Below are positions 48,217 through 61,797 of a stretch of DNA of 64,000 nt, piece after piece (the stretch's first letter is position 1; the number at the start of each line of letters is the position of its first letter). The translations under genes were made by a program, and so were the position numbers. Source of the DNA: Anticarsia gemmatalis (Eukaryota; Arthropoda; Insecta; Lepidoptera; Erebidae); assembly GCF_050436995.1 (NCBI RefSeq), contig NC_134747.1, forward strand, positions 6,083,501 through 6,147,500, in the 5' to 3' direction. The notes beneath the pieces are model-generated. The model made no database searches and had not been told where the DNA came from. It saw only the letters and a program-made list of their open reading frames with translations.

Positions 48217-51200
48217 TCTACAACATAACAACAAGAAAAAGTTATCTACAGGAGCAAATTCACCACTAAAGCCAAAATGTTCTCGACTGTTTTTTTCTAT
48301 AAAATGACGTCAGACGATGTCAAATACACATAAAACCGTGTTCCATATACATTTTTAAGTCTTCAACCAACTCAAGTATTTATTTCGGAACCAATTTCAT
48401 TTTAATACACCTGAGTGGATAAGATTTGGTCCAGTCGACTCAAAACTTAGAATGTTTTAAAGTTAGATGCATGTGAATAGAATAGACAGTGCTCCGATAG
48501 TGATGTTATCAGGACTAGCAGGTCTCAGTCCGGACTTTGTCGTTGCTTCTCGTGTATTTACTTGTACTATACGAATTTATTCCACATTTCCAGAATAAAA
48601 TTTACCATAAAATATACATCTTATGTTGAAATGATATAGAAATATTTTCACGTATTTTTTCAGACCTTTGGTTGAGAAAAGGAATAGTTTTTTAGCATCA
48701 TAGTACTGATAATATTTAAAAGATTATCAAACAACACTTGTAGTAGTCGGATATTATTAATAAAGCACTATCCCGTTGTTTTTTTATCTATAAAATCATC
48801 ATCATGTGCTAAAATCTCTAGCATAATAAGTTAGTTTATTTTAATTTATTTTCTTACCGGTAAGAATGTATTTCTGTAATGTAATTTCTTTTCATAATTT
48901 TAAGTACTCACAACGAAAATCCGTTAAATAACTGCTATTTGCAAGAGAATTCCCACTACTTTAATCTATGCAAAACCAAAATTCTTCGTCTCCTAATCCT
49001 CAGTAAATAATCTGTTTGATATACACACATTAGTATAGGACGACGTACATATGTGTTCATGGAGCGTTCCCTTCGGGGTGCCCTGAACATGACATGCAGA
49101 ACGAAGTCAGATGGCATTCACGGAAGTTTTTGACTACGTCATGAGGATAGACGAGTTTTAAATTACGTAACACAATGTGTTAAACTTCAACAACCAAACA
49201 ATGGTTAAACAAGACTATGTAGAAAGATATAACTTGAAACAATAAATGCAAGCCATTAAGCAGTCTTTGAGTTAGTAGTCATAAAGTCAGTCATTCTTTT
49301 AGTAAAAAGATCTGAATGTTATTTGTTATAGTATTAGTTAGCTATCGTAAATAATAACACTAAAATATCATAATAAAAAAGTATTTTACATAAACTTATA
49401 CTATGCGTCAACGCAATCATGATCGGCAACAGCATATTCTTAAGATAAAAAAAATGCTATCGTAATTATAAGCTCCTAATGCAACAAAGCCACAAAGCAA
49501 ATTGGATACATCCTCTGTAATCTCTGTTTATAATGTTTTCAGACATGCAAAACTATTTTACATTACAACGATTGCCTGAATTTCAGTTAAAACAATTTCC
49601 AGCAAATTAAAATGCAAACTGGTCGTAATGTACTTTTGTAAAAATAACGACTTCCGTCTGACGAACACCGGAGCTATTTTCAGAATTTTTAAAATGATTG
49701 CATATTAATGGCAAGTTTTCTCATTTCACACTTCTGTTAATTTATAAGCTGGCAATATTGAGTGCAGTAGACATTAATAAAATGCAAAACGGGCATTAAA
49801 AGTGCTCGTGCAGTGGTCATAAATAGCTGACAATTGCGACTCACGTATTCAATTACGAAGCAACGTGATGGGAAAAATATAAAGGCATTTAATAAACACA
49901 GAAGATATTAACGCTTGCGCACTATTCACTTGATAGCTAACTATGTTTATTTTTGTTATGATGGTGTAAGTAAAAAAGTTTCACGTTGCTTACTTATATG
50001 CCTTCTAAAGCTAAAGACAATGACTCGGCTAGATTACGATACGACTATATAACTATGTTACCTAACTTATAAATTGATGTGCAAAGAAAACGAACAAATT
50101 AGGAATGTATTATAAGACTTCTTTTCTACTCAGTGATCAACCTTTTATCAAAGTTGTTCACGCTTTCCGTAAGAATTTACTAATTAGCAATACTCGGTAT
50201 GGATTGTTCCTGTTGAAAAACGAAGGTGTTTTGCCCACGTACCGTTAATGAGGCAAGAGCGTTAACTAGCCACCAATACCAATACCTTGAACAAAAATAA
50301 GTGCATAATATTATCTATCTAAAAAAACTTATTCAAATCTATAAAATCTACTTTAAATAAAAAGCCAAAAGCAGTTTGGAAACCTCGAACGTGTTTTAAA
50401 AATAAAAGCTTTATTTTCATAGATGGGACTTTGCTTATTTCCAGTCACTGCAAAAAAGTGTAATAATTAATTTTCCCGGAAAATTTCATGAAATAAACGA
50501 GCGCAACATAATTTTTCAATCCTAAATAAAACTTTAAAGTGTCTGTTTAATATAAAAGTAAACATGCAAAGCGAAAAGTATGACTTTATAATTGAATTTT
50601 ATTAGTTCTCTCTCGCGATCTCGCTAGGTAAATAAATACTTAAACTGTCAGCCCGGGCTAGTGTAAAAAAGGTTTTAAATAAATAACGGTTTGAAGATAG
50701 AACCTTCCCTCTGGCGTAAAAGATAGGTATTTTATCGGGTAAACAGTTTTGTTTTGTCAGAGGTATTTATTTAACTTAACTTTTAAATTTAGACAAAGCA
50801 AATAAGTTTAATTCTTTTAAACATAAATCTTATTTTCTGTAAAGACTACAGGAGTAAATTAATACACCCACATCGGCACACAAAATAAGGTATCATCTTC
50901 ACTGCGCCCTAATGTAAATCTTTTCATGTGAAACGAACGTACGAGATACAGCCATTATTCTAGGCTAACATTTTTTTTATATCTTACAAACATATGGGTG
51001 AGATTGATTGCATTACATAAATAAAAATAAAAATCACATCATATAAATCAGCCAACATAAATATTTTTGCTGATTAATATCCAATCCACCGTTTATGCAT
51101 GATTATATCAAACATCCACGTATGTATACTCGACAAACTTTACTATTAATTACATCTCTGTGTGCATATAAAAGCTATCTTCCTTAAAACTTCCCTTACT

Positions 51201-51463
51201 TATTCTTTAGTAGATGTTCATTTCCATCATATTACATAGAACAATGAGGCTAGGTAACGATGCCTTAAAACTGTAACACAATACATCGCCGCTGGAGAAG
51301 ACGGTGATTATAAACAAAAGCCTAATTAACTCGTTTATGTAATATTTAGATATTATATTACGAATATTGCGTTAGCTAATTTGTTAACAAGTGAGACACT
51401 CGATTTATTGTTCAAATTAATATTAAAGTCTGTTTTGTACCTTTATTTTGTTTAATCTATACT
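48217..51463. other. Long AT-rich interval, no gene seen
   Basis: The one notable item is the 16-bp palindrome at 48851-48866, listed separately. A GC-richer patch lies at about 49060-49140. Several acceptor-like pyrimidine runs (near 48661 and 49541) lead into frames that close at once. Confidence 0.4.
48851..48866. promoter_or_regulatory. 16-bp perfect palindrome TTCTTACCGGTAAGAA
   Basis: The sequence is fully self-complementary around ACCGGT. It may be a binding site for a dimeric factor. It also happens to show a donor-like CCG/GTAAGA on both strands. The function is unknown. Confidence 0.3.
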
Positions 51464-51744
51464 TCTATACTATAATATACTATATAATATTATAAAGCTG
51501 AAGAGTTTGTTTGTTTGAGTGTTTGTTTGTTTGTTTGAACGCGCCAATCACAGGAACTACTGGTCCGATTTGGAAAATTCTTTCAGTGTTAGATAGCCCA
51601 TTTATCGAGGAAGGATTTAGGCTATATATATTATCACGCTACGACCAATAGGAGCAGAGTACCAGTAAAAAGTGTTACAAAAACGGGGAAATTTTTAACA
51701 CATTCTCTTATGTTGCACAAGCGAAGTTGCGCGAGTCAGCTAGT
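51464..51744 (+). mobile_element. Lep1-like Helitron-type element with GTTTGTTT tract
   Basis: It begins TCTATACTATAATATAC, then TATAAAGCTGAAGAG, a (TTTG)n tract, caggaactactggtccgatt, gctacgaccaataggagcag, and ends gttgcgcgagtcagctagt. I recognise this whole order from many lepidopteran genomes. It is about 280 bp with no coding capacity. It is the third element of this superfamily in the window and the most complete. Confidence 0.8.
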
Positions 51745-52699
51745 TTCTGTATATAGAGTGGGTTTAAGTTATTAGGATCAGTGTTTTAACTAACCCTTAT
51801 TGGAAAGGTCGACAAGATTTGGCTTTCGTGCAAATAACAAAACAGAGGCATCCTCTGCCGGGACGTTTGTCCACATTAGCGGTCGCTGGAGCCGAAATTG
51901 GTCCAAACCACTCACCGTCGTTAAAGGTCAAGGTCAAACAAGTTAAGTAAATTACTTGAATCTATACCGGATTATTTAAACATACAACATTGGATTCTAT
52001 TCTCTGCTGCTCCACGTTCAAGTAAAAATACAAAAACAACAATAACTTTCAATTGACATTGACCTGTAGACACAACATGTGAAGGTCAAAATGTCTCCAC
52101 AAAATACAAAATTTCATTTCTCCCCTTCCATACATCATCTTTGAATTTATTTGAACAGCGCAAATAGCTGCCATTAAGATAAAAGTGTAGAGACACACGA
52201 CTTATCGCATAGACTCATAATTCTTTATACTAATTTTATTATAGAGTTGCAATGAAAAAGCATTCCAATGTAACGCAATAAAGTTACTAAGAAAACAATT
52301 TAAACTGAGTTATTCCTCTCTGCTGGCAATAAGTCCGAGCCTTACATGGCGTATAATGGTATGACACGACAAACAGCTTTAAGTGTGTAAAATATGGTAT
52401 GTGACGTAAGCCAAGCGCAGCAAGACCAGAGTTTATTGTGGAGCCTGGATACGCCGGATGCCGGGGCTCGCCGACGCGCCCTACCCACTATCAAATATTT
52501 TTATGTGCACTTACGCAATATGCATTTTACTTTGAATTGAATTTATTGTAACGAGTCGGTTGTCGTTTAAATCTATACCGGCCCTTTGTTTATAAGTAAT
52601 CTTGCATTTGATTCTGCTTCAACTTATATTGTACGTAAAATACTTTCAACTGTCAAATATGGGTTGCAGGAACTACATACATACATACAAATTGTCACA
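51745..52699. other. Unique DNA, no gene seen
   Basis: A GC-richer patch lies at about 52430-52490 (gccggatgccggggctcgcc). A (CATA)n microsatellite lies at 52674-52690. No open frames of note. Confidence 0.4.
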
Positions 52700-52800
52700 G
52701 TGACAAAGTTTATATGAAAATCTGATCAGCGCCTCTAGCGGATCTCGCAGAAACTATTTTTGCGGTAGATTTTAAATGTTAAACTCTCGCATCTCAATGG
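52700..52800 (+). repeat. MITE-like family, fragment 4
   Basis: Tatgaaaatctgatcagcgc, ctctagcggatctcgcag and aaatgttaaactctcgc align with the family at 24175, 29985 and 30930. The left part is missing. Confidence 0.55.
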
Positions 52801-55800
52801 CACTGAATAAAGAGAATCGTGTCGCAAGTCCTAAATCATTCCACCTAGCAACAACAAAGCTAACTGTATCTAAATTTAAAACTGTCTAAACTCCACTTAC
52901 GATGTCATAACGAGTACAATGGCGTGACGTCACACAGTCAAACCGTTTCGGCTAATAACTAGCTATGCATAAGTAACGGGCGAAGTAATGAACCGTACTA
53001 AAATTACCCACACGAAACAGACACGTCATTAGCAAACAAAGAGTCTGCTCCTCGATCTATTGAGATGAATGCCCCGTTTTGTGCCTTCCTAATATTTCAA
53101 CAATACACTGTATAATCTACGAGTCAACGTCAATCTATTGTCTTTTTTGTCTTTTATTTGATGGTAAAATATTTTGTTTGATTACTTTTTTTTGGTTTTT
53201 GATTACCTACTGTTATTCTTTCAACTGTTTGTTAGTTGTTATACTCCTAAGCCTGCTGCCGATCTCCTAGAGTATATTGACTTAATTCAATGACTGACTT
53301 TTATAATGACTACATTATAAAAAGATTTTAACTAACCATTTACTAAATCAGTCGGGTATTTAATTTCTCAACACATCAAACACAAAACATTCTTAAACAC
53401 GAGACTTATAGCTTAAACGTAATATATTTTCTATTCAAACTAATACGAGACTTATTGCTACAAACTAATGTATATTTTTATTTAACTTTAAAATCTGCAA
53501 TATTCTAACTTTTTTCTAAAGCCACCTCTAAAAATAATCCCAGGATTAGAGGAGAAACGGCTTACGTTGTCTCTGTTAATTACTTACGCCGTATTTATGT
53601 GGTAGACGAAAACAACAAGATTCATAAAACTAATACAAAAGAATATAAAAATAGCAATCTCTATAAATAGTAGCGGATTATTGTGTTTATAGACTTGTAT
53701 AGACTTTATGAAATTATGTCTCAGAACTATCTAGTTATTTCAGACCCAATTTCTAGGTCCTACTGAATATTTTCAAGTTTAATTTTTCGTAACAAAATAA
53801 CATTCCTCATATACAATGTATTTTACACGTCTGCAGTATACTAAAAGAATTAAAATACGAATAATGTTTAAATTAAAATGATAAAGTCGAATAAAATACA
53901 ACTGTGTTCATTTCACAAAAGCGTGAAACTCGATTGAGCAACATATAACACGTTACACAATTACCATGCGTCGACAATAAGACGGGACAACGCGCGCACG
54001 AGATTGAATGACGCACGAGACCCACGACTCAATTGTAATCTCACCACTCATGGAAATCGATGCAAACTATCCGGATATTGTGACGTCATCCCACCTCATT
54101 GTAACACACGTCACTACCCACACCATAATTACCAAGTTACGGCCAGCTGCCAAAACACTACAATGGCAACCGTACATATCATAGCACATTGCACAATTTT
54201 ATTACCCCACTCAGAAATTGACCCATTTTATTTTAGCAAGCTTCCAAGAATTTAAAATGAAATATTAAATAAACAGTTCCAGTTCTCAAAACACTGTGTT
54301 TTATTGTCCATTAGTGTTAATCACAGGGCAAATCGCATGGCAAATCTCTTGAAAAACTCGCTACAATAAAGAAACGTGGCACCGCCTTGACCTGGCGAAT
54401 ACCTTGTATAATGGTGCATTTATTTTAAATGATCTAGAAGTAGTTTTACAGACTCGAGTATAATTAAATTATAATGAAATATTCGCTGCTTGTTAAAAAA
54501 AACGAATAAAGCCAACTTCATTTGCAAGAAGGGAAGTCAATGGTCTCGAAGGCCAGACATGGTGGCGCTAGTCGACGACGAGACCCGCCCGAGATTACGC
54601 TATAATTTGTCGAAGTTACTCAATGTTCTCGATTGCTTTGGTAATATCACTTTCTAGTGAAACCAATAACACGATAGGCGAGTATTCACGGAACGTATTA
54701 CTTAAACATATTGAGATTTTGAGTCGCATTAAAACACTTGAGCGACCGCGGAGCTCGATGCAATTCGCGGCACGAGTTCGATTTATGGACACTTAGCTCG
54801 TACGTCGTAGCACACCTAAACATTATGTGTGCATATCTACACATGATGTGCGTGTAAAAAGATACGACTATCGTAAAAACCCCACTGAAAATAATTTGAG
54901 CGATGTTACTCGTTTTTCGCGAGACATTCGGTGGTAGGACCCGCATAAAAGTTGAACATCAGACAGCCTAATGGATTAGAAGAATTGCCTCCAATCGTAA
55001 AGCCCGCCTTAAACATTGGTAGAGCCTAGAGAAACAATAAAGACTGTAATCTGTATTGTTGTCGGTGGCATGTAATATATGAATATGTTCGACCTATTTG
55101 TACAGCTCAAATTATTCAGTGTTCGTGTCTAGTCATTTCTGAAGAGTCATACGTTGTTGTATCAATTACAAATCAAGGCCTCAACTGTTCGCTTCGCTCG
55201 ATTGTAGGGCGGCACTCCATAATTACGTTGTTAGCTCTGAAGTCTCTATCAAGCATACTTTGCATTGATTCGTAAAGCTTTTTATGTATTGATTTTTTCG
55301 ACAATTGGTTTTCTCGGTGGATTGAAATAGGCAATAATCTGGAAATCTAAGTTGGCTAAATTCTTAATATCACTCATACTGAATACCGAAATTATTTTGC
55401 CAAATAGAGCAATGACAACAAAATAACTGCAAGACATAAAGAATTAAATCCCAGATCAGCCATATTCATATTGAATCAGGAAATTCGCTATCATTTACAA
55501 CCTGTCTGATAAAACTGAACATAACTTGTTAAATGTTTGTGTGTACATACCACTTTGCTTCGGGGAAATACGGACTTAATGTATTGCAACACAAAATACT
55601 TGGGAATTGCTTCTTTGAAGTCTATATCAGGTTGCAATAAGGCACTTTTCTAATAGAGTAGTGAAGGCTAATGATGGCAGTCAGCTGCGATGTTTCCCAC
55701 ACAAGTCGTAATACAAGTTTGTAGGGTAATGTAATTGTATGCACAGGCGACTGTTTGTCTACCTGTTGGCTATAATACTGCTTCACTTGTTTAATGTGTA

Positions 55801-55933
55801 TTGCTCTATTGATTGCTCTATTAATGGTTCTTTGGACTCGTCCCGCAAGTTCTGAAAAGTTTTTTTGATTGGCTTTGATTTGCGAGTGTAAAAACGCCGT
55901 AAATAATTTTAATACTTTTATCATAAAAATAAG
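52801..55933. other. AT-rich DNA, no gene seen
   Basis: Frames at 54004-54255 (+), 54698-54946 (-) and 55622-55924 (-) reach 82-100 codons but show no motif, no biased codon use and no splice context. A GC-richer patch lies at about 54540-54600. Confidence 0.4.
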
Positions 55934-56029
55934 GTTACCTATCTAGTTTCGTATTCAAAATTGGGTATATTTTGGTAAAATAAGTTACCTATCTAGTTTC
56001 ATATTCAGAATTGGGTATATTTTGGTGAA
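55934..56029. repeat. 50-bp tandem duplication
   Basis: Units 55934-55983 and 55984-56029 share gttacctatctagtttc and ttgggtatattttggt with two or three substitutions. It is a local tandem duplication with no evident function. Confidence 0.9.
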
Positions 56030-58739
56030 ACGAAATTTAACTCCAAAAATTTAATAATTTTTAATTATTTTCACTTTTAATATGAATGAGTCTGTACGAT
56101 TTTATTGCATGTAACATATAAAAAGTTGTATATAATGCATAAGTTGCAGTTGCCCTGTGAGCTGTTTTTGATCTGGGTCATTCGCTGGCAAATGCGTCCT
56201 AGTCGATTTATTTCCACTTTTACTGCAATGGCAGTGGTCCAATTTCACAATCTACCACGGTGTTCTACAAGCGAAACACGTTTTTCAAAAACTACTACCT
56301 TGTATCTATAAAGAACTCTTCGCTTTTATCTCTTATTCTGTCTACTCAGTTAATTCAACGAAAACTTTTAACGTCTAGACATACTCGCTGACTAAGAACA
56401 CAAATAAGAGCACATTGTTATTAATTTATCAGAAAACTGGTATCTTTCCTAATGACTAAAATACTGGAACTGTTAATTTTGTTCTGTTTTCTTTTCCAGA
56501 GATTTCTAGGTAAATTTCTCGGCTCCAGGGAAATTCTAAGACAACATCATGTTCACGGAAACAAGAGTAATAGTGAAGTGTTTTTTCTACTTAATGTTGT
56601 TATCGTTTCCCCGCTGTAAGTTTAAATTCAACGGTACCTGCCGGCTGATTGCTACGCACACACGTTCTACGTGACCAGGTAATGCTACGCTTATGCTACG
56701 ATGCGTAGAGGATTAATCACAGTTATATGATGAATAAAGGGAAGCTCTTGGTTCACCAAAATTAATAACATAACAATGCGGATTCAACCAGACAAATAAA
56801 ATTTGAATACAAAGACATGTTTTATTTTTAATTTTAGCGGCATACAAACATTTTTTATTTTTATATAAGAAGAATGAGCATATCCGTACTTACAGTTCTT
56901 GGCACGTTTGCGAGAAAATAAGAAAATGCTCACCCACTGTAGACGCCTTAGCACTCGATTTATGCGTGGGACACAAAATAGGATTTAGATAAAATAAGAC
57001 GTTACTGGGCCTCACAATAACACTACGTACTTGTGTTTTGGCTCAAATCCGTAATTTACATGGCACTTAAAGTACGATATTATCTTTAGTACTGTACCCA
57101 ATGTGTTCCAAACCGATATTGACCAATAATCTGACCCTCATTACTTTATATACAACGATTTTGTAATGGAAAAATACCACGTTATTGTGTTTCTGATATT
57201 ACTTCTTTGTAATAGTGTCCATTATAGATGTCAAGGGCTGTAAAGCTTTTTTATAGTCAAAAAAATTATAACAAATAACACCTCATTGCTTAGCTTAGAA
57301 AATGTCGATGTTAAATGAGATATTATACAACAAAATTGCATATTAAGCTAACTCTGCATTTATTTTTATCAAAACACACGTACCAATAACGCAAAATTAC
57401 TACAAATAAATTCAACTCAACATAATAAAATGGAATCGCTCCGAGTATCAAAACACAAGTACTTGTAAGAGTATCCGTATATTATATGTAGTGAAAACTC
57501 AGAGACAATAAAGTTCGTCTTCATAAGAAGGTTCGCTGGAAGCGAGCTCATCGGGCGAAACTAATGACATTTTATTTCTCCAGAGAAATGCATTAATTTC
57601 ATTTGTTAGCCCATCGACGCCGGAACACGACCGTTCTTCTCCACTTTGCGAGAAAGTGGATTTTCTATAACATAGGAAAACCTATTAGAGCCCGGAGAAT
57701 CTCAATTAAGTTATTGTATTTTATAACTTAATCCCCACACTTTCAGTATCTCTTTAAAAGTATTAAAAGTAATTCCGCTCAACTTTGATTGTAAGAATTA
57801 TGTTAATTTATAGTGATAGTGTTTTCTGGAAGTGTTAACAGTTGCATAAATCGTCACTACTTAAAAAGTTGGTGAGAAAACGGTGTCGAGTATATAAGTG
57901 ATTCGTGTTCGTCGGCTCAGAAACTGTAAGTTAACGATCTGAATATCATGAATTGATCTGGCCCAGCGCGAGCTAAGTTGGCAGTGGCGAGGTGTGGGGT
58001 CGCGGCGCGCGACTCCGGCGTCTTGAATTATAGAAAAGCGGCGCGACATTTGCCAAGAAGTCGACGCGCCTCGCCTTCGCGGTCTCAACACTCTGAATAA
58101 GTAATTTTTACCGTCTGCGCAGTTTTACAAACAAATTAACGGCTTAATGTTGTTATTTTAATAAAAGTTTCCTGTTAAGTTTCTCTCGAGTTCCATTTTT
58201 ACGAGTCCCGCCATCGCTGTTGTGGGATTGTTTATGTTCGCGAATATACGACACGAAGTTTATTCACGTAAATGTTGTACGAGTACATCGAACGTGCTCA
58301 AATATAAAGTGTATGATTTGCGCGTCAGGCGGCCGCGGCGCCTCCCTCTTCACTTAAAACTGCTTATTCTAATTTATGACTCAGAGTATTGCACTGCTTA
58401 TTACTTCCGTTGCAGTTTCGGGGACCGGAAGTACATTTTATGGCGTTGTAAACCATGAGCGTCTTAGCATAATTGCTGTGTTACATTAAATTAGTTTACC
58501 CATCAATTACGTCTTTATGCTAATATCGCGGCGAGACTCACGCCTTTACAAATTAATTTCGCATTTTGTTACGTACGTCGGTACTAATAAAACTGTTAAA
58601 CTCACACACTGGTGTCATAACTTACGTGATTAAGTTTTGGCGACAAACTATGAACGTAAACATCAGTATTTGTAAAAGGGAGAAACATCTTTCCACGAAA
58701 ATGATCGCATAATACAGATTTAGGTAGCGAAATGAAATT
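56030..58739. other. Unique DNA with splice-like site and GC pocket
   Basis: At 56481-56515 a long pyrimidine run and ttttccag are followed ten bases on by TCTAG/GTAAAT, listed among the findings. At 57940-58090 a GC-rich pocket carries a minus-strand open frame (ETAKARRVDFLANVAPLFYN…) with GC-rich third positions that stops at TAG. Its acceptor side is unclear, so I do not call an exon. Confidence 0.3.
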
Positions 58740-59060
58740 CTAATGCAAATGTTAATTGTCGCCCGCAACAGATGGGAGCGACGCGTCGGCCAATTGTCGC
58801 GGCAACATTCGTAATTTAAAAAGCAAAATGAAATAAACCGCTCGGTCGCAGTACATAAATTTCATGTTTGCCTCGGCCGGCGAACTGGCAGCGGATATTA
58901 ATCAGCGGATATTGAAATATGTTGTTTTTTGAGCCGATTGATAAACGGCCCGTTGCGCTCCCGCCGGATTAAACATTGACGTTGCTTGCTCAATTATTGC
59001 TGCATTTTCATCTACGTGAGCTGCTACGCTCTAGCACTTCTTTTATCTAATTGTCCACAG
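58740..59060 (+). promoter_or_regulatory. GC-richer unique block upstream of the exon candidate
   Basis: Dense CpG words (ggagcgacgcgtcggcc, ctcggccggcgaactgg, cggcccgttgcgctcccgcc) lie in non-repetitive DNA that ends in the acceptor of the 59061 exon candidate. This suits a conserved intronic element. The evidence is composition and position only. Confidence 0.25.
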
Positions 59061-59171
59061 AGCCGCCGCTCACCATACATGATCAACGATCCTATACAAA
59101 CTCTGAACGCCGCTGACGATTTAATGATTTCATTCGATTATATAACAAGGTTTGAATTACCTACAACACCT
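59061..59171 (+). other. Possible internal coding exon, 37 codons
   Basis: The left border is a good 3' splice site (cacttcttttatctaattgt followed by ccacag, AG at 59059-59060). The right border is a perfect GTGAGT donor at 59172. Between them lie exactly 111 bases with one open frame (SRRSPYMINDPIQTLN…ITRFELPTTP); the other two frames stop. The exon would be phase 0 at both ends, so it could be skipped without a frameshift, like a cassette exon. The amino-acid mix is balanced and not low in complexity. I do not recognise the protein, and no neighbouring exon was found within the window. It is either part of a gene with very large introns or a lucky coincidence of signals. Confidence 0.35.
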
Positions 59172-61797
59172 GTGAGTTCAGTCACTTAACGTACCGTACG
59201 TGATTTAGGTATGTAAACTCATAATACTCTGAATACCTGGGAAAAAAATCTTCTGCCTATGATCACACTTTTCATCAAATGTAATTTTTATTAAAAATGC
59301 GAATTAATTTAAGCGTAATTAATCTACAAGAGTGTGAATAAGTAAGATATTAGCAACGACTATGATATACATACAGAGAAGGAAATTAAGCTAAACCAAC
59401 AATTTTCATTAAATATTAAGGCGGGTCGGAGCGGGAATGCACGTTGTCGCACCAAGCGTCTGCGCGCACAAGATTTATGATGCAACCAACAGGCGAATAT
59501 TGAAAATCTAGAGCACTCATGAAACCACTGGATACAGTATAAATGGAGTCGCGACGATACAAATAATGATGTCACTCCCGTTATAAATAGTGTTCAGGTT
59601 TCACCAAAATTACCCGCTTACATATTTTTCTCTCCTAAGGACAGATTTCGAGTGATATATTGTCTTTTTCATTATTCAGGCAGACTTTCTGACGGTAACA
59701 TATAATATTTAAACGGAATTATATCACCGAAAGTTTGTTAGAATATTTAATTTGAGATTTACATAAACCAGCCATCAATCAAACGAATACATCCACTGTC
59801 GATCTTTATTAAAATTAATAATGGTAAAAAAATACCACCGTACAATGTTATAAGAACTTCGTTGTGAAAAACGCTCGCATTTTTTACGTAATCGCTTTTG
59901 CAAGCAAAGATTTTAGGACTAATAATATTAATTGCTTGGCTGACTAATTGGTAATTTTATAAATTATGCAAATGTTATTATGATTATCAATTATAAAAGA
60001 TAAAAATATTACACTACTAACAACGTAATCTCGAAAATAATAATCGTCATTAACCGCAACAACCTTGACAGATATTATCATTGTTCAGTTGATTGTTCAT
60101 TTAGATAATTAACAATTAAGTTAATTAATATATGTTTGTGAATCCGAATGTCTATGTTACCTAACTTAATCCAAAGAGGTAACAAGCTTACCCCCACAAC
60201 ATACATAGGCTACATTACAAGTTACATTAATTCATGTTATGTTACGCTTTGTCATCATTTGTGATTTCCATTTCAGTCGGATACCGAGGGCGTCGCAGAA
60301 ACACAATATCTCATTTACTTATGATTTATTCTTCAATAGACTTTTTCATTTTCCCCCTTCATTGAGATGCTATGAGTGTCATTGAATTATTGTAGTCGGA
60401 TCATAATGTTTACGACGTTTTAGGCCTACTTTCTACGTCGTTACGTGCGCATATCAATTCTATAAAAAGAAAGTATGAGGTATTTATCAAACGTTCCAAG
60501 TTCAGGATCCATTATTTTCATATTACAGTAACATCAACTTAAAAAAATCTTTATAAAAAGGAAAAGGTGTTAATACGCACAGGTTTCCTTAAAAACATTC
60601 AACGTTGCAGCCGGGTGCTTTCTTTGCAAAACTTTTCATAGGCATCAAAGAGTAAGTAAGAGGCCCTTTTGTCGAGTGCCTTTGCCCCATAGTGCGCTCA
60701 GTATCGCATCATTAATCTCTGTGCAAACACTCCGCCCGACGCCGCCTAGCCGGTATCGAGCGGTGCACTCGTCATGCTTATTAAAAAGAACACCGAAATG
60801 TTCTATACTTCTACATAAGTACACTTGAAAAGCTCAAGGTAAACATATAAAGGTCGCTCCTCAAGAATTTACCCGTAACGTGACTTGAGAAAATTAAAAA
60901 CAAAACCCTAACTACGAGAGTTTTTCAGCTTTCTTTTAAATTGCCCTCTCCGTGGTTCAAGGAGACAAAATTCAACTTTACTTTCTAGTTTATCCGAACC
61001 ATTTTAAAGTCTCTGCAAATGGCGATGCTGACGCGGAAAAATAGATTTTTTGCGATTGGAACCAAATCCGCATCACTTCTTTTTGGATTCAGCTAGGTTA
61101 AGCCTTTGTATCGCTCCATGGTTGGAAACGCTAGATAAACTTCGACTGCACCATTGACCTGGGTCGAAGTTACAAAAATGCAAATAAAATATCCAGCTAT
61201 TCAAAGAGTTCTGCAAATCTTCGTGAAACTTGAAACACAAACATAATCCTCAGTTCAAAAGCAGAAGCTTTCATTAAAATATCTGCACGGCGACTTGTTT
61301 TATTGTAAAACAGGTGAGGACTCTTTGACATAAAAAATGCACAAGCATAATTATAAATCACTCGGAGATGTGTGGAGCTTTTAGATAAAATTCAGTAAGT
61401 ACTTAATGCATTTCGTATAAAACAAGAAAGTATTTAGAGGTAACCAACTTTGAACAACGCTAACCTGGATAAAGTTTTTCTAGCTTCATTCCTTCGGAGT
61501 TCACAGTGATTTCAAAAAGATAACAATGGGGCTTAAAACTTACAATATAGACGTTAATAAGTGTCGTAGTGGTATATAGTGTCATTAAAGTTTTACAAAC
61601 GTAGCTATAACAGTTAGTTAGATACATAGACGCTACCACAACGTACGGGTCGAGGGGTGGCTCGGGTATGGAGGCAGAATTATTTGTTTGGAACATCAAG
61701 AGTAAAACATAAAGGGCAATAACAGTTTTTCACAAAACAGTTACGTATTTATTTGTCCGTTTCGGCAACATAGTGAAGTTTCCATTTTGTCCGCTGC
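59172..61797. other. Unique AT-rich DNA, no gene seen
   Basis: A GC-richer pocket lies at about 60660-60780 (ccgcccgacgccgcctagccgg). The frames at 59360-59575 (-) and 61460-61699 (-) have no motif. No transposon ends were recognised. Confidence 0.4.
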
